Shown: positions 25,150 through 37,178 of the stretch, piece by piece
How positions within the stretch are numbered: the stretch's first letter is position 1
Layout: each line of letters opens with the position of its first letter
Origin: Eonycteris spelaea
Lineage: Eukaryota > Chordata > Mammalia > Chiroptera > Pteropodidae
Direction of reading: 5' to 3'
Length of the DNA: 64,000 nt
Assembly (NCBI GenBank): GCA_003508835.1
Contig: PUFA01000144.1
Location: forward strand, 1,364,001 to 1,428,000
Made by a program: the position numbers and the translations under genes
Notes under the pieces: model-generated
Told to the model about the DNA's origin: nothing
The model's input: the letters and a program-made list of their open reading frames with translations, nothing else
Database searches by the model: none

Positions 25150-25340
25150 AGGTGAAGGCTAAGCAAATTTCATATGCCAGGTGCTCTGCAAACATTGTTT
25201 TATTTAGCTCTTACAATGTCCCTACAATGCAGGTATTGCTACTCTGTTCATTTTACACCAGAAGAAATTGAACGTCAGTGCAGAGAACTGAGGTCTCCCA
25301 GATGACAAGGTTAGGTCAGAGCAGTGGTAGGAATAGAAGT
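25150..25340 (-). mobile_element. MIR SINE, antisense, in the BMP10 intron
   Basis: CATATGCCAGGTGCTCTGC, ATTTAGCTCTTACAATGTCC and TCATTTTACACCAGAAGAAA follow reverse MIR order. Confidence 0.75.
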
Positions 25341-26396
25341 CATACTTTTTCCACCTTGGCGGTGGTGAGTGCTTCCCCTGGATTAGTTAGGATTGGAAGG
25401 TTTGAGGGGTTCATTTTGTTGTTTTGTTTTGTTGGTCTCAGTCTCCTAGGAAGCTGCACTGAGCAGACCCAAAGAGTCCCAAGAGAGAGAACAGCCGCCA
25501 ACAGGGTGAGCTCTGTGCAGGATTTAAGTCCTGGGGGCTGAACACTTCCAACCGCAGACTGACAGGGGCATGTAGGGGGGTGGGGTAGGGGGTCAGGCCA
25601 CAGAGACATGCCCCTGCCCTTCTTGATCTCTAGTACAGAGAAGCTCTGTAAACTCCACCTCCTGACCTGAATCATCTAAATCCTCCACGAGAGAAGTGAG
25701 AAATGAAAAACTCCTATTTCCCCCGGGGGATGTGAGCGTTTTTCCCCTCACACCCTGAGCCAGGCATGAGGCTCAGTGCTTGGAAACAGGAGGAAAGGGA
25801 GGAGGCTGTTCATTTTCAATTCAGACTCACTTCCAAAGGGATCTGTAATTTCAGCTTACCTTGTCCACTATCATACTAAATGTTACCAAATAACATATCT
25901 AATATGTTATTAAATATTAGAAATTTTGATCCTCCACAATTTTTAAGGCCAATGGTATCTCCAAGACTGAGCAATATCTCTTCAACATTTTCTCTAATTC
26001 CCAGAATTCAGGGAATTCACTAGTAATAACTATTGTTTGTTCAACATCTCCTAGTAAATGGCATGTTTCTTACTCATAACCTCTTTTAAGTCACTCAGTT
26101 GTGTTATGTAGGTATATTATCCCTCATTCACAGATGAGAAAATTGAGATTCAAAGAAATTAATTATCCACAACTACTAAGTCAACCTATCAAAATTCCAA
26201 ATCCTGAGCTATTTCTTTGACAAAACATTTCTCCTTTTAAGGATATCTGGCCAATATCAACCTAAATACCCCTTTTTTGTACCTGGTTAATGATATAAAA
26301 ACATAATTAAAAAATATTAAAATTAGTTTTTCTGGACCCATAGCTTTTCCCAAAGATATTCAATAGTTTTGGGGAATTTTGTCGGCAGTGTTTTAT

Positions 26397-26491
26397 TATC
26401 TATCTATCTACCTACCTACCTACCTAACTACCTACCTACCTACCTACCTACCTACCTACCTACCTACCTATGTATTATCTATCTATCTATA
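26397..26491. repeat. CTAC/CTAT tetranucleotide array
   Basis: Tandem CTAC units flanked by CTAT units inside the BMP10 intron, about 0.8 kb from the exon 1 donor. Likely polymorphic in length. Confidence 0.93.
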
Positions 26492-27269
26492 TATTTTTGA
26501 CTACTGACACCATGGTAACTGAAGGATTAACTTGCTAGATAATTAGATTTAGTTATTGAATAAAGATCTGGGAAGAGAAAACACACTTTTCACACTGATA
26601 TTTAAAGCTTGTATATCACTCTTTTTAAAGACAAAAAAAATAAGTTAGATCACTAACTGGGCCATGCACTCTTCTTGAAACTATAAACAGTGCTTCAGGG
26701 ATATATATGTCACATCAAATGTAACAAAACTTTAGGAAGAATGTCTAAAATATAAGTTTCCATCATGTTTGATCATTTTCTAAATAAGATCACAAAATAG
26801 AAACTCTTCCAAAGTACAAAATACAAATCACAACATTCTGGTTTTTTGTCTATTTTTGTCATTTTTATTTTAAGTAGAAGTTGGACAATTTGTAATTGAT
26901 TAAAAGTCAAGTGAAAACTGAGGCCTAACTGAAAAATGACAAAGGTATAGAAGTAGATCAACATTAATTTTTTATATTACTTGCTGTCCAAATTTAAAAC
27001 ATTTTAAAGGCCCAATTATAATATCAAAATGGTGGACAGTTTATAACTTTGGATTAAAAGATATTCTTTAATATCGTTTAATACCATTTGGAAAATAAGC
27101 TTAAATATGGTATAGACCATAATGTGCATTGTTTTATGTATCTGTGTACCACACCCTTATATAGATGTATTTATTCTTATTATCTATATTATTCCCTTGC
27201 ATTGTAAATTTACTTGTCACTTCTTGAAAAAAATCCAAGCCAAATTTCATCAATAAAATGTAAACTTAC

Positions 27270-27603
27270 CTTCATTCTTGAAACTCCTAATGATGTTGGC
27301 AGATGGCATGGAGGTCCGGTCTGTTGCGAATTTGTTGTAGAGTTCCAACATGTACTCTGGTGGGTCAACCTTGACTGAATCCTGCATGGGAATGTCAGAC
27401 AGGTTCAATGTCTTGAGAAACTCATTCTTCATGCTCTGCAGCAGCGTGTCAATGTCAACACCATCTTGCTCTGAGAAGACATCATCGAAGAGGGGCATAT
27501 CTTCTTCCAGAGGTGACTGGTCTAGACTCATGATGGGGTTGCCAGTAACAGAGTGAGCCACCAGGCAGAGGAGAGCACACAGCTGCAGGGCCAGAGAACC
27601 CAT
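27270..27603 (-). CDS. BMP10: BMP10 exon 1 coding part: signal peptide and N-terminal propeptide
   Basis: First coding exon of bone morphogenetic protein 10, a secreted TGF-beta superfamily ligand that acts through ALK1/BMPR2-type receptors in heart and endothelium. It encodes residues 1-111 plus the first base of codon 112. Residues 1-21 form a hydrophobic signal peptide ([14 protein letters not shown] core, cleavage probably after Gly21). The propeptide follows with an acidic stretch ([18 protein letters not shown]) and an N-glycosylation sequon at Asn67 (NLS). The ATG at 27603 is chosen because the human protein starts MGSL and its context is good (G at -3, G at +4). The frame stays open upstream only from a TTG. 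The exon ends in ...AATGAAG followed by GTAAGT. Joining to exon 2 restores KNEDLFSQP, as in human BMP10. Identity rests on my memory of the human protein and is very secure. Confidence 0.97.
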
Positions 27604-27830
27604 GACTCTGCTCAAGCCTCCAGGCCAACCCAGGAAGGTTTAACTCTCCTGGGCTGTAAGTGGCGGTTTTATCTTGTGGAGCGTAAATGTCTCGTGTCAC
27701 TGGAGACAAGTTTGGAAACCCTTCCCCTCTCTCTCCCTCCCCCTACCATTCTTCCTCTTCCTCCAAAAGTCAGGTTGCAGTAATTGGATAACAAAATCCC
27801 CTATAGGGGCCTAGCCTTTCTTATCTCTCT
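27604..27830 (-). promoter_or_regulatory. BMP10 proximal promoter / 5' UTR candidate
   Basis: The sequence immediately upstream of the BMP10 ATG. A TATA-like ATAAAA (minus strand of 27667-27672, inside AGATAAAACC) lies about 65 bp before the ATG, so a start site near 27640 and a short 5' UTR are possible. The same block contains a GATA core. A second one (AGATAAG) is near 27820-27828, and a CCAAT on the minus strand is near 27783-27787, next to another GATA-like TTATCC. GATA factors drive many cardiac genes, so these sites fit BMP10 expression, but short motifs like these occur often by chance. Confidence 0.4.
27798..27809. repeat. 12-bp perfect palindrome CCCCTATAGGGG upstream of BMP10
   Basis: A perfect self-complementary dodecamer 195 bp upstream of the BMP10 start codon, beside the CCAAT/GATA-like cluster. 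It could be a dimeric-factor site or chance. It is not a canonical CArG box, which has six A/T bases between CC and GG. Confidence 0.5.
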
Positions 27831-28369
27831 AGTGTAAACTTGTGCACCAGATTTTGTTTCTATCTTGCAATCCTTTTTTCTTTTAATGAGCATTTTGTAA
27901 ACATTTCCACATTCTGACACTGGCTGAGAGATAGCACAATTTTCTCTTTGCAAAGGCTCTGCTTCTCTTCCTTTCAATTCACTTCCTTTTGGCAGGAATG
28001 GCCAAAGCCTGCATTTATGCAGTACGCTTTCACGCATGCATGGAACAGATACTAAGAATCAACACAATACACATCAATGGCGATATGTATTAATTCGAGT
28101 AACGGGGCTTACATCCTTATGTAAACACTTCTGAAAAAAGACCAAATTTCCAATAACTTCAAGTTAAGTCAATAAATAAAAATAAATTTATATAAATTTT
28201 TAGAATCTAACATTTTTAACATTTTTAGTAATAGGAAAGTATAAACTTAATGGTCAATAGCATTTTTTTTTTTTTACAGATTTGATCTGGCTAAAATGGC
28301 CTTTGAAAATTAGGGAGAGTGCTTCATTATAAAAGCAACTTAAATTGTATTGGATGCTTTTGTACAAAC

Positions 28370-28548
28370 AGGCATTGTGCTAAAAGTGCTTTATATACAT
28401 ACATATATATCAATCAGCCAATGTGTTCCATGTAATAACCATGTTATTATCCCCATTGCATATATGGGTCACTAAATTTCAATAGCTTGCCAGAGGTCAC
28501 AAAACTATAAAGTAATAGAGCCAGGATTTGAACCTAGGCAGTCTGACT
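28370..28548 (-). mobile_element. MIR SINE, antisense
   Basis: Degraded MIR in reverse orientation: TTATTATCCCCATTGCATAT, AGCTTGCCAGAGGTCACA and GAGCCAGGATTTGAACCTAG, ending CAGTCTGACTG. The polypurine tract begins directly at its end. Confidence 0.8.
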
Positions 28549-28573
28549 GAAAGAAAGAAAGAAAGAAAGAAAG

Positions 28574-28653
<80 letters not shown>

Positions 28654-28654
28654 A

Positions 28655-28698
<44 letters not shown>

Positions 28699-28779
28699 AA
28701 AAGGAAAAGGAAGGAAGGAAGGAAGGAAGGAAGGAAGGAAGAAGGAAGGAAGGAAGGAAGGAAGGAAGGAAAGAAGAAA
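28549..28779. repeat. 231-bp pure polypurine tract (GAAA/GA/GGAA) upstream of BMP10
   Basis: Every base on the plus strand from 28549 to 28779 is a purine. Subrepeats run in order: (GAAA)n, (GA)n, (GAAA)n, a short GGAAAA block and (GGAA)n. The near edge is about 946 bp upstream of the BMP10 ATG. Long mirror-symmetric purine runs can form triplex (H-DNA) and vary in length between individuals. Apparent open frames across it are artefacts of low complexity. Confidence 0.95.
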
Positions 28780-31629
28780 TCAGACATACCTTTTAGTGTT
28801 CCAGTAGACTGGGGCACGCGCAGTGATGTGAAAGGCTAACTAAGTAAGACCCAGCTCAGCCCTTCCCAGGGAGCTCAAGTCAGGAGGCAGGCAACAATTT
28901 GCAAAATCTCTCCCAAATCTATCTTTATGGCTAAATCAAATTGATTATCAAGTGGCTCCAGTCAAAGCTTGGTGAATGACATTATTAGGCAATAAAAAAA
29001 TGCCAAATGCCTTGATTTGAAAAACAATGGTGGAATTGATTGTGCATCTGGTTTAGGAAAGACAATCAAGTTCATTTCACTTTCCAACCATAATTAGTGG
29101 TGGTAGCAGCATAGTGCAGTCAGGATGATCCTGTGGACAACTTGGGGGGTGGGGGGGGGATGCTTTTGCCATTGATGAGGTGGGACTGGTGTCTCCCTGA
29201 CTTTCTCCCTGTGTGATTACTCAGCACCATGGCACTGTGTTCAGAGGGCTATACCTGATATACTGGTACACTGGAATACTCTCTTAGTTTCTGAGTTAAG
29301 GTTCTTGCATGTACCCCAATAGGTTAGCTGTAGTATCTGCACTTTACTTTTTTCTCAGGCTCTTTAAGGTTTATACTCATCTTTGCTCTCCTAAAGTATA
29401 AAATTTTACCCCAATTTTGAATGACCATAGAAAGAACATAATTTTGAAGGAAAAATCTCTTCTCAAAATTGTTGAATTGGTTAGCAGTTGTTGATTTTGA
29501 TCCATTGTTCTTTTGGTTGAGGTTTCTGCTCCTACATGAAAAAGACAACTGTAAACCGAAAATAGATTATATCCTGAACAGATCCACAAGTGAGTGAGTC
29601 CAGGGGCCAGACCGCATCTCGCGGGTGGTACACTTTAACATGGGGTTTCTGACAGCATGCCAGCAGGACTCCTGTATCACATCCTGCATCAAAACAAGCC
29701 CCCGTTTATCTTCACACACACACAGATGTCAACGCACACTCTAAATCTCTGAATGGCAGGCATGTGCATGTAACGGCCACAGCACAGCAGAGTAAGTGGC
29801 GGTACTTGTAATCTGGGCGTACTGTTTTCAAAGGTCAGGAGGATGGGCACCCCACTGTGCAGAGTTCTAATTCTTTACATTATCCAGGGTAAGACACATG
29901 CAACTGAAATGTCGCTAGCTGCCCTGCACTGGGTGTCAGAGTAACTATGGGGTTAAATATTTGGGCCAGTTTCTCCATCACAGAAATGTTCATATTTTGG
30001 GCTGATTTACAGCTAGAAGAAGAAAATGTCTATAACCACATATCAATGGCTGTGACTTGTTAAAATGCAAGCTCCTTAAGCCCCAGATCTCTGCTGGTGT
30101 GGATGAGGAAAGAGATCAGACTTCGTGCATGGAGGAAGGGGACATGAGCTTCTTCTAGGCCCTTTAGGCCCTTTTCTAGGCCTAAGTTACTTTACATTTC
30201 AGCGGTAGAATCTCATTATCTCCATGATTTTCTCTAGAAACTTTCCCTGATGTTATTTGACTCTAAAAGGTCCAAATGTCTCTTCCACATTCCTTCCCAT
30301 ATGGTGATTTTTGTGGACACTGTCTATTCTGCACTTTGCAATGATCTCATTATTTTGTATCCCACTCACTTGGAAGGTGTTACAGTTTGTTTAGAGTTGA
30401 CTGAAGACCACTATTTTGCTGAGCTAAAGATATAAGAAGTATGTCTATATGTGCAGAGAACCCCCACAAGTGGAAAGCAAAATAATCATTTACACCTCAT
30501 GTTTTTTAATCCCACTATGACATGTTCTAGAGTCTCTTTACAAAGTTTTGCACCAACTTTCAAGACTGGTTCCAATAACTGTACAAATGTGAAAAATATA
30601 AGTTCTCCTGACCGACAAGAGGTCAATGAAGTTAGGAGGTCTCTGAACATGACTCCAAGTTCTTGGAACCCCTTCCACCTTGAACCCCACTAGAGAAGCA
30701 TTACACTACCCTGTTGCCTACTCAGAAATTTTCAGCACTTTAAAGTATACCTTCTCAAACAAAGTGTGATAAAAATATTTAGCAACCTTTATTACAAGTC
30801 AGCCAATCAAAACAGATCCTAGCTGCAGTCCAGAGCAGGATCCCGAGGGCTCAAGCTTCACCTCTTGAGTCCTGGATCCCAGAGAGATGGGCTGCTGGGG
30901 AAGGGGCTTGGGCAGAAGCTAGTTACCAACCTGTAAGGCAATATTTTGACATTTTAGCCCTATGTAACACTGTTTGTTGTACTATGAATAATAGGCGACA
31001 ATAAGTTCTGCCTAAAATTCCCAAGCCAAAGCTCTGCAAACCTCATGCTGCTGGAATTTGCAAATTCAAGATGAGGACAGATAGCCTGCACTGATTATTC
31101 CCTGACCTGGTACTAAAATCTGTCTCTGGCTGCCCTCTCATTCTTCAGTCCACACCTTGCTCACTGTACCCAGACTTTGAAAAACATTTGGCATGCCTTT
31201 GTACATAGGATGGGTCAGGGACATCCTTCTCTGCTCTTCTCTGATCCCATCTGCCCCAGCACCCTGCTCTAGAGCTAGAATTTGCCTCGACAGTGACATT
31301 TCTCATCAGCTCCACATTCCAAAGTCCATATTTTCAGCTGGGGAAATGTTCCCTTGCCTCTAGTGACCCTTCAGCCTTTAGGTTGCTGCTTACCCAAGGC
31401 CTATCAGCCTGCCAAGTGGATCTCACACACCAACACACAGAGGCCCTTCCCTTATCTCAACTCCTCCAATGATGTAATTTAAATAGACCCTGAGCTCTCC
31501 TTCTATAATCTCCCACATCATCTCGTCACTGTCCAATAAGGCTTGTAAAGTGAATTATCATCAATAATTAAGTTAGCAATAAAGAAATCCAGGTCTCTGT
31601 TAGAGTCTTCCATTTAACAAAGGTATCTT

Positions 31630-32000
31630 GTGTGTGTCTGCTATGTGTCAGGTACTGGAAAAAAAAAACTGAAGAAAACTGACCAAACCCCTGACACAGT
31701 GGAGTTTACTTTCTAGTTGGAAGAAGAGAGACAATAAACAAATATATAAATAAAATGAAGTGCCTGTTGGGTGGTAATAAATACAATGTAAAGAACAAAC
31801 CAAAGTTAAGAGGAGAGAAAGTGCCAGGTGGAGGGGTTGCTATTTCACTGTGAAGGCCTGGGAAGTCCTCCCTGGAGGAGGTGAGGGAGGCCCGCGCAGG
31901 CCCACGCAGGAAGAGTGCTGCAGGCGGAGAGAACAGGCTGCGTGAAGATGCTGAAGCGGGAGCATCCTTGGGAGGCTTTGGCATCAGTCAGGTCAGGCTG
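31630..32000 (+). repeat. Ancient mammal-wide repeat, second copy of the 56.1 kb type
   Basis: Shares the order CTATGTGTCAGGTACTGG, GTGGAGTTTACTTTCTAG, ACAATAAACAAATATATAAA, then GAAGTCCTCCCTGGAGGAGG and GCAGGCGGAGAGAACAGGC. The GC-rich part (CCCGCGCAGGCCCACGCAGG) belongs to this repeat and is not a CpG island. Confidence 0.6.
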
Positions 32001-32689
32001 GTTATAGGATATCGAGCAAGGGGGTAGTTACAGGAAATGCGGTCCAAAAGTAGGGCTGGACCAATTAGGAGGTCATAGGTCTTTTTTTTTTTTTTTTTTT
32101 TAGGTTATGCTATACAAATACACAACTTTGCCACTTTTTTGTTTTGTCTTGTTTTGTTTCCCACTGAACATTCCATCTTAAAAGTTTTTCATGTTGCCAC
32201 ATAGTCTTCACAACCATTCATTATAGTAATTGCTGGGTGGATGTTCCATAACCTTGTAAGAGGATTTTTAAAGTAGCAAAGAAAACTTACAATTCTATTG
32301 AAACGTAAAGACATTGGACTTCTAGACTTGACATACAATTGCCAGCATATTTTAAGATTGAGAGCACTTAATATACTTGCTTACTTGCAATGTGGGTCAG
32401 AGAAAGAGAAAATGCAGAGTGGACAAATAATGTCTATTCTCTGTAGAATATCGACAGTTTCAGAAATAAATGGAAACGATTAGTCTGTGACACATCTCCT
32501 TTTGCCTGGATTGAGGTAACAGGCTATTAACGGGGCCTCCGGCCTCTGCCCCCAACCTCCTAACACCTATTCTCAACATGGCAGCCAGATTCGGATAAGA
32601 TATCAGATCATCACTCCTTTCCTCACGTGGAGAAAAAAGAAAATCCTGCAAAAGCCTCATGGACTCTCTATGACCTCTGTGATGTCATT

Positions 32690-33110
32690 GCCACTTGGTA
32701 ACTCTACTCCAGCCCCATGGCCTCCTTACTAGTCCTTAAATACCCACCTTCAGCCTTTGCTTCAATTGTTCCCTCCTCCTGAAGTAGTCTTCCCCAGATA
32801 ATCCATGGCCACTCTCCCAACCTCTTCAAGTCTTTGCTTAGAATTAATCTCCTCAATAAAACCTGTCCTGACACCCTATTAAAACTGTTTCTTTCCCTCC
32901 TAAGCTACCATGAAACTATCTCCTCTGCTCTAGATTTACTTATCACCTCCCAACATAAGATACAATTTATTAGTATAGTACGATCCTTATTTTCTGTCTC
33001 TGTCATCCCCTCACTCCCTAGCTACCTGGTGGCAGAGATCTTAATTTTGTTCACCGATACATCATAAGTGCCTAGAGCTTTGCTTGGCACATAGTAACTA
33101 ATGAATAATA
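32690..33110 (+). mobile_element. L2 LINE 3' end
   Basis: A clear L2 3' region: CTTCAAGTCTTTGCTTAGAA, CCTCAATAAAACCTGTCCTG, TTACTTATCACCTCCCAAC, TTCTGTCTCTGTCATCCCC, GGTGGCAGAGATCTTAATT and CTTGGCACATAGTAACTAAT. It is heavily diverged with no reading frame. Confidence 0.8.
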
Positions 33111-33359
33111 TAAAGGAATAACTGATGACAATCAAATATTTTCATACTTAGATTTCTTACAGTAAGCATAAATGCCACTAAAATGTCTATTATTAAAGAA
33201 TTCATGCATTTTCTTGAGGCCAACTATATATCTAGATTAGTTTATGTCCCATTGTACACTATTCATCTACAAATTTGCAAATAATTAATTTATCATTCTT
33301 CTAAAATTTATTATGTAATGTACCACACACACAAAATGTTTATATGAAATACATAAAGA

Positions 33360-33960
33360 ATGTTTGAAGACAATAATAAAATAAACACAACCACACACCC
33401 ACCACTCAGTTTAAAAAGTGGAAAAGGCCTATACCTTTAAAACCTCTAATGTAACCTTTCCTCATTCATTTCCTTCTCCCGATAGTAGTAGCTAATAGAC
33501 TGAATTTTCTGCTAATCAATGTGCTACACTTTTATGATTTAACAAATGAACAAGTTCTTAAAATATATATAGTTTAGTTTTGCCTATTTTACTTATATGT
33601 AAGTTGAATCATGCTGTATGTTTTCTTGTATGACTTATTTTACACTCAACAGAATATTTTTTGATGCACACATGTTGGGGCATGTAGCTATACTTTATTG
33701 ATTTTCATTAATGCATAGTTATCAGTTTTACAAACATATAAAAATTAGTTGTTCATTACACTGTTGATAGACACTTGGATCCTTTCTTTTCCCCATTATA
33801 TAGAGTGCTACCATGAATAATCTTATTGCTAAATGATTTTCCCAAATGGTTTTCTTAATTTTGTTTCTCCCAGAAGGAGTTCTTATTGTTCTGCATCCTT
33901 GCCAATGCTTATGTTTGTTGACTTTAGTTACTTTGACTGAGACCGGAGTCTCTTTCTTCT
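33360..33960 (-). mobile_element. Old L1 3' region, antisense
   Basis: Reads as antisense old L1 3' sequence: ACACCCACCACTCAGTTTA, TGTTTTCTTGTATGACTT, CATTAATGCATAGTTATCAG, CATGAATAATCTTATTGC and CATCCTTGCCAATGCTTATG. No reading frame is retained. Boundaries are approximate. Confidence 0.6.
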
Positions 33961-34129
33961 GCTGCTCTCCCCATTTATTCTTGGGATCTGCAACATAGCA
34001 TGAGATAGTCTTCTGGACGAATGGCATAGTTTGGTTTGGAAAGCAAGCACTGTTTTAAAGTATTGTGTTGGCTTCCGCATTCTATAATAAATGATGCAAC
34101 CCATATGAGGCATGGAGCAGTACCGGACC

Positions 34130-34680
34130 CAGGGGCAAAAAAGTTTTATTGAAGGACAAGAAAGGAGACCTATTTGAATGGAACAACATTCTGAGCGTGT
34201 GAGCATCTCTACAATGTGATAAAGATGCCAAATCCCCAAATCAATATATAGATTCAATAAATTTCCATCACAATCTTAACAAGACTTTTAATAGGACTTG
34301 AAAAGATGATTCTAAGTTTCGAAGAGCAAATCTCAGAATAGCTAAGACACTCTTGGTGAATTAGATGGGAGACTTTTCTTACCAAATATTAAGACTCATT
34401 AAAAATCAATAATCATCAAGACAGTGTTATGTTGTTGTAGGAATAGATTTACAGAACAGAAAAAAAACCTGGGCAAAGACTCACAAATATGGGGAAAAAT
34501 TATATATAATAACTGGCATTGCAGATAACTGGGAAAAAGATAGATGATCTGATAAATGGTACTGGGAACATGTATGGGAATACTGATTGCCTACTTCACT
34601 CTTTAGACAAAAATAAAATTCAGGTAAATAAAGAATTAATATGAAGGAACAATCTTGAACCTTTATCTTGGTCAAATAAA
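34130..34680 (+). mobile_element. Old L1 ORF2 3' fragment
   Basis: Sense-strand L1-like sequence: ATATATAGATTCAATAAATT, ATCACAATCTTAACAAGAC, CATCAAGACAGTGTTATG, ATAGATTTACAGAACAGAA and ATAAATGGTACTGGGAAC. It is disabled by stops and indels. Confidence 0.7.
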
Positions 34681-35149
34681 GGCCTTTGGGGAAGTCCTGA
34701 GAGAAGGGCTCCTTTCATCCTAAGAACTAGTACTTCATATGCTGTCTCCAACTCTGGAAGATAACAATAAAATAAATGATTGTTCTATCCTCCTTTATTC
34801 ATACAAAAAAGAAAAAAGATAGCCCACATTTAGGAAAAGTATATAAATTGATAATATCTATCAAATATCTCAGCAGCAGAATATCATTATTATTAGCTTT
34901 AGAAAAACTTCACCAAGAGTTTCGTGGACTAGTGAGTTCCAAAATTACATTTAAATGGAGTTTGTTACACTTACCTTCCTTTTAGAAACACATTTGTTCA
35001 TAGAGCGAGGCAAGCTTTACGTGTTATGGAAGATTACATTACCTTTATCTTAAGTAACATTTTCATAGTTCTTTAAACATAACAAAAAAGTTTTTTTGGC
35101 ATGTGCTTCTGAATAGTAAATGCTAAAAATGAAAATGCCCGCTGACCTA

Positions 35150-35450
35150 GGATATCCTAGGATTGGAATGGACTGTCCATCAATGTGCTCTTAGAATCAC
35201 TAGAGGTGTTTGACAGCTGTGCTAAGCAACCGTGCAGAGTGCAAAGACAAAGACATAAATTCAGCCAGGGCGCTCTGCCACCACACCCTGAGATAAGTCA
35301 AGCCCTTTAACACCAGAGGCTGCTAAGGGTTTATTCCACACTCTCAGCAAGATAAGCTGCCATTCACGCCTCACAAGACACTCAGATCTGAAAAGCAGCT
35401 CAGAGGGAAAACTAAGAAATGTGAGTAAGTGCTATTATTTCAGCAAAAGA
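35150..35450. promoter_or_regulatory. Possible cardiac-type enhancer upstream of BMP10
   Basis: About 7.6 kb upstream of the BMP10 start, a repeat-free stretch holds GTTTGACAGCTGTG (MEIS/TGIF-like TGACAG overlapping E-box CAGCTG), GAGATAAGTC and CAAGATAAGCTG (two GATA sites), and TTTAACACCAG (T-box half-site-like). The combination suits heart regulation, but motif presence alone is weak evidence. Confidence 0.2.
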
Positions 35451-37178
35451 AATTAATAGATTTCAAGTTGTTTTGACTGTAGTTCCAGGAGGAGCCACGC
35501 AGAGCATGTCTCCTGGGGTTTCCAAGCACATTCATGTGGAAAAGGGAGTAACCCCAGAGTCCTACACTGAGTCCCTTGCAGTGTCAGCCATTTTGCATGC
35601 AGCCCCATTCTGTAGGATGGCATTTTGTTTCCTCATTTTACAGGTGAAACTGGGTTCAAAAGGTTAAATGAATCACCCTGAGTCACATGCTGGGGAAACT
35701 TGGATTCAAACTCACCCTCTTAACCCTGCTGCCTTTGATTTGCCTAAACAGGCTTTGTTAGGCTCATAATCTACTAAGTTGGACTATGAGAAGGTGAATA
35801 AGGCACGACATAAAAACTTGACTGTATGATTATATGCATAAATCAGGAAAAGAGCAGTGGGCTTCTCTATACTCACTGTTAATGTGGTTTCCCTGAAAGC
35901 TCAATGAATTATCTAATATTTTCAAATTTCCTAGGACTATTCCAATTTCAAATGTTCTATTCCATTTCCTCAGAAAAACAGGCAAAATGTGAGTTCCCTT
36001 TCTTTTTTCATTAAGAGGATGTGGTCTCCTTGTCTGTAGAATTCAGTATACACACACTTTGAAGGAACACATGTTCCCTCTTTGAGTGATCACCATCATG
36101 ACCTTCCCTAGAGCTGCAAGGTCAAAGCACACACAATGATATTATTAAACTTAGAAAGTGACTATTACTAGGTGATGAATACCTGGAAGAAAAAGAAAAA
36201 CGGGTTTATTTTTAAAAATAAATAAATAAAAGGATTCATTTCAGCCAAATCAGTCTGTGAATGTCAGGGCCACAGTTTGAAAATGTATAACTATATAGAA
36301 TGTTACGAAAGTAACCCCTTGCTCCCCAGTTTCATGATCCACTGAGGCAAATCCTATATAACCTAGAATCATTAACTCTTGAAGTTGGAAGGAACATCAG
36401 AGGTCAACCTTGCTGTCCTCAGACCTTCTGCAAGAAAAAAGAAGAAAGGAGAGAGAAATACTGAGACCTGCCTTATCAGTGGGCAGTCACTTTTCTGACT
36501 ACTTTCACTTGACAAGTTCAGAAGGTTGCATGACAGAAGGGCTTCTTGAAGAAAGTCTTCCGTATCAGAATGATAGCTAAAGTGTGACAGAACTGTTGCT
36601 GAACATCGTACATTTCTTTGTGAAATCAGAGTTTACAAGTAACCCATCTTGATTAAATGCCACGCATAGAACAAAGGGAAAAGGAAATCTGAAACCATGA
36701 AAAATCTTCGGTTTTAGGTAATGTGGAAATGGCAGATCTATTTACAGAATCAGCCTTCCAGCTTCTAAACAGAAAGGGATGGCCACTTCTGCCTTAAAAG
36801 GCTCAGTTACTCCCAAGGAAAAAAAAAAGGTTTTTTCCCTTCCCTTAATGGAAAAAGATCTGGTTACAGAGTCAAATTTCAATCTAATCATATGATATCA
36901 TAAGACAGCAATTCTGCTTAAGCAATCCTTACAAAGAAATGTGAATATATGACAGAAAAATGATAAAGTAAATTTTAGATAAGCGTCTTCAATTAAGCTC
37001 GTTCTGATGCAATTTTACATTATGTGTAAATCTAGGGGACCAAAACCATTCATATGGTCCTTCACATGCCCTCCAAAATTATTGTTAGTGAATTATCTAT
37101 CAAGACTGTGTTTAAAACTCATTGGTTAATCACCTCCAGGGATTTTATGCAGTTGGGACTGATAACAGAACCTAAAAG

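Larger units (their letters stand above)
22800..27269 (-). other. BMP10: BMP10 intron 1 (4,470 bp)
   Basis: The donor GTAAGT starts at 27269 and the acceptor, a run of T followed by AG, ends at 22800. The phase is 1: it splits Asp112. Contents recognised are a hAT-type element (23293-23506), an L2-like 3' end (about 23640-23705), an L2-like pyrimidine-rich stretch (about 24460-24620), an L1 3' end (about 24950-25113), MIR copies (about 25150-25340 and 26060-26220) and a CTAC/CTAT array (26397-26491). The AT-rich stretch 26500-27240 next to the donor shows nothing recognisable. No extra exon is supported. Confidence 0.93.
28780..33359. other. Region 5' of BMP10, mostly non-repetitive
   Basis: 29590-29850 is slightly CpG-containing unique sequence. 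Two old repeats (31.63 and 32.69 kb) are listed separately. A T19 run is at about 32083-32101. No exon is recognised. Confidence 0.5.

Noticed and set aside
27604..27615. Alternative upstream start for BMP10 at 27615
   Set aside because: The codon is TTG, not ATG. Human BMP10 begins MGSL, corresponding to the ATG at 27603, which also has a strong initiation context.
28497..28839. Two long frames (about 100 codons) on both strands rich in Lys/Glu/Arg or Phe/Leu/Ser
   Set aside because: They are translations of the polypurine microsatellite, not proteins.
31850..31930. GC-rich segment as a CpG island
   Set aside because: It is the GC-rich internal part of an ancient interspersed repeat also present at about 56 kb.
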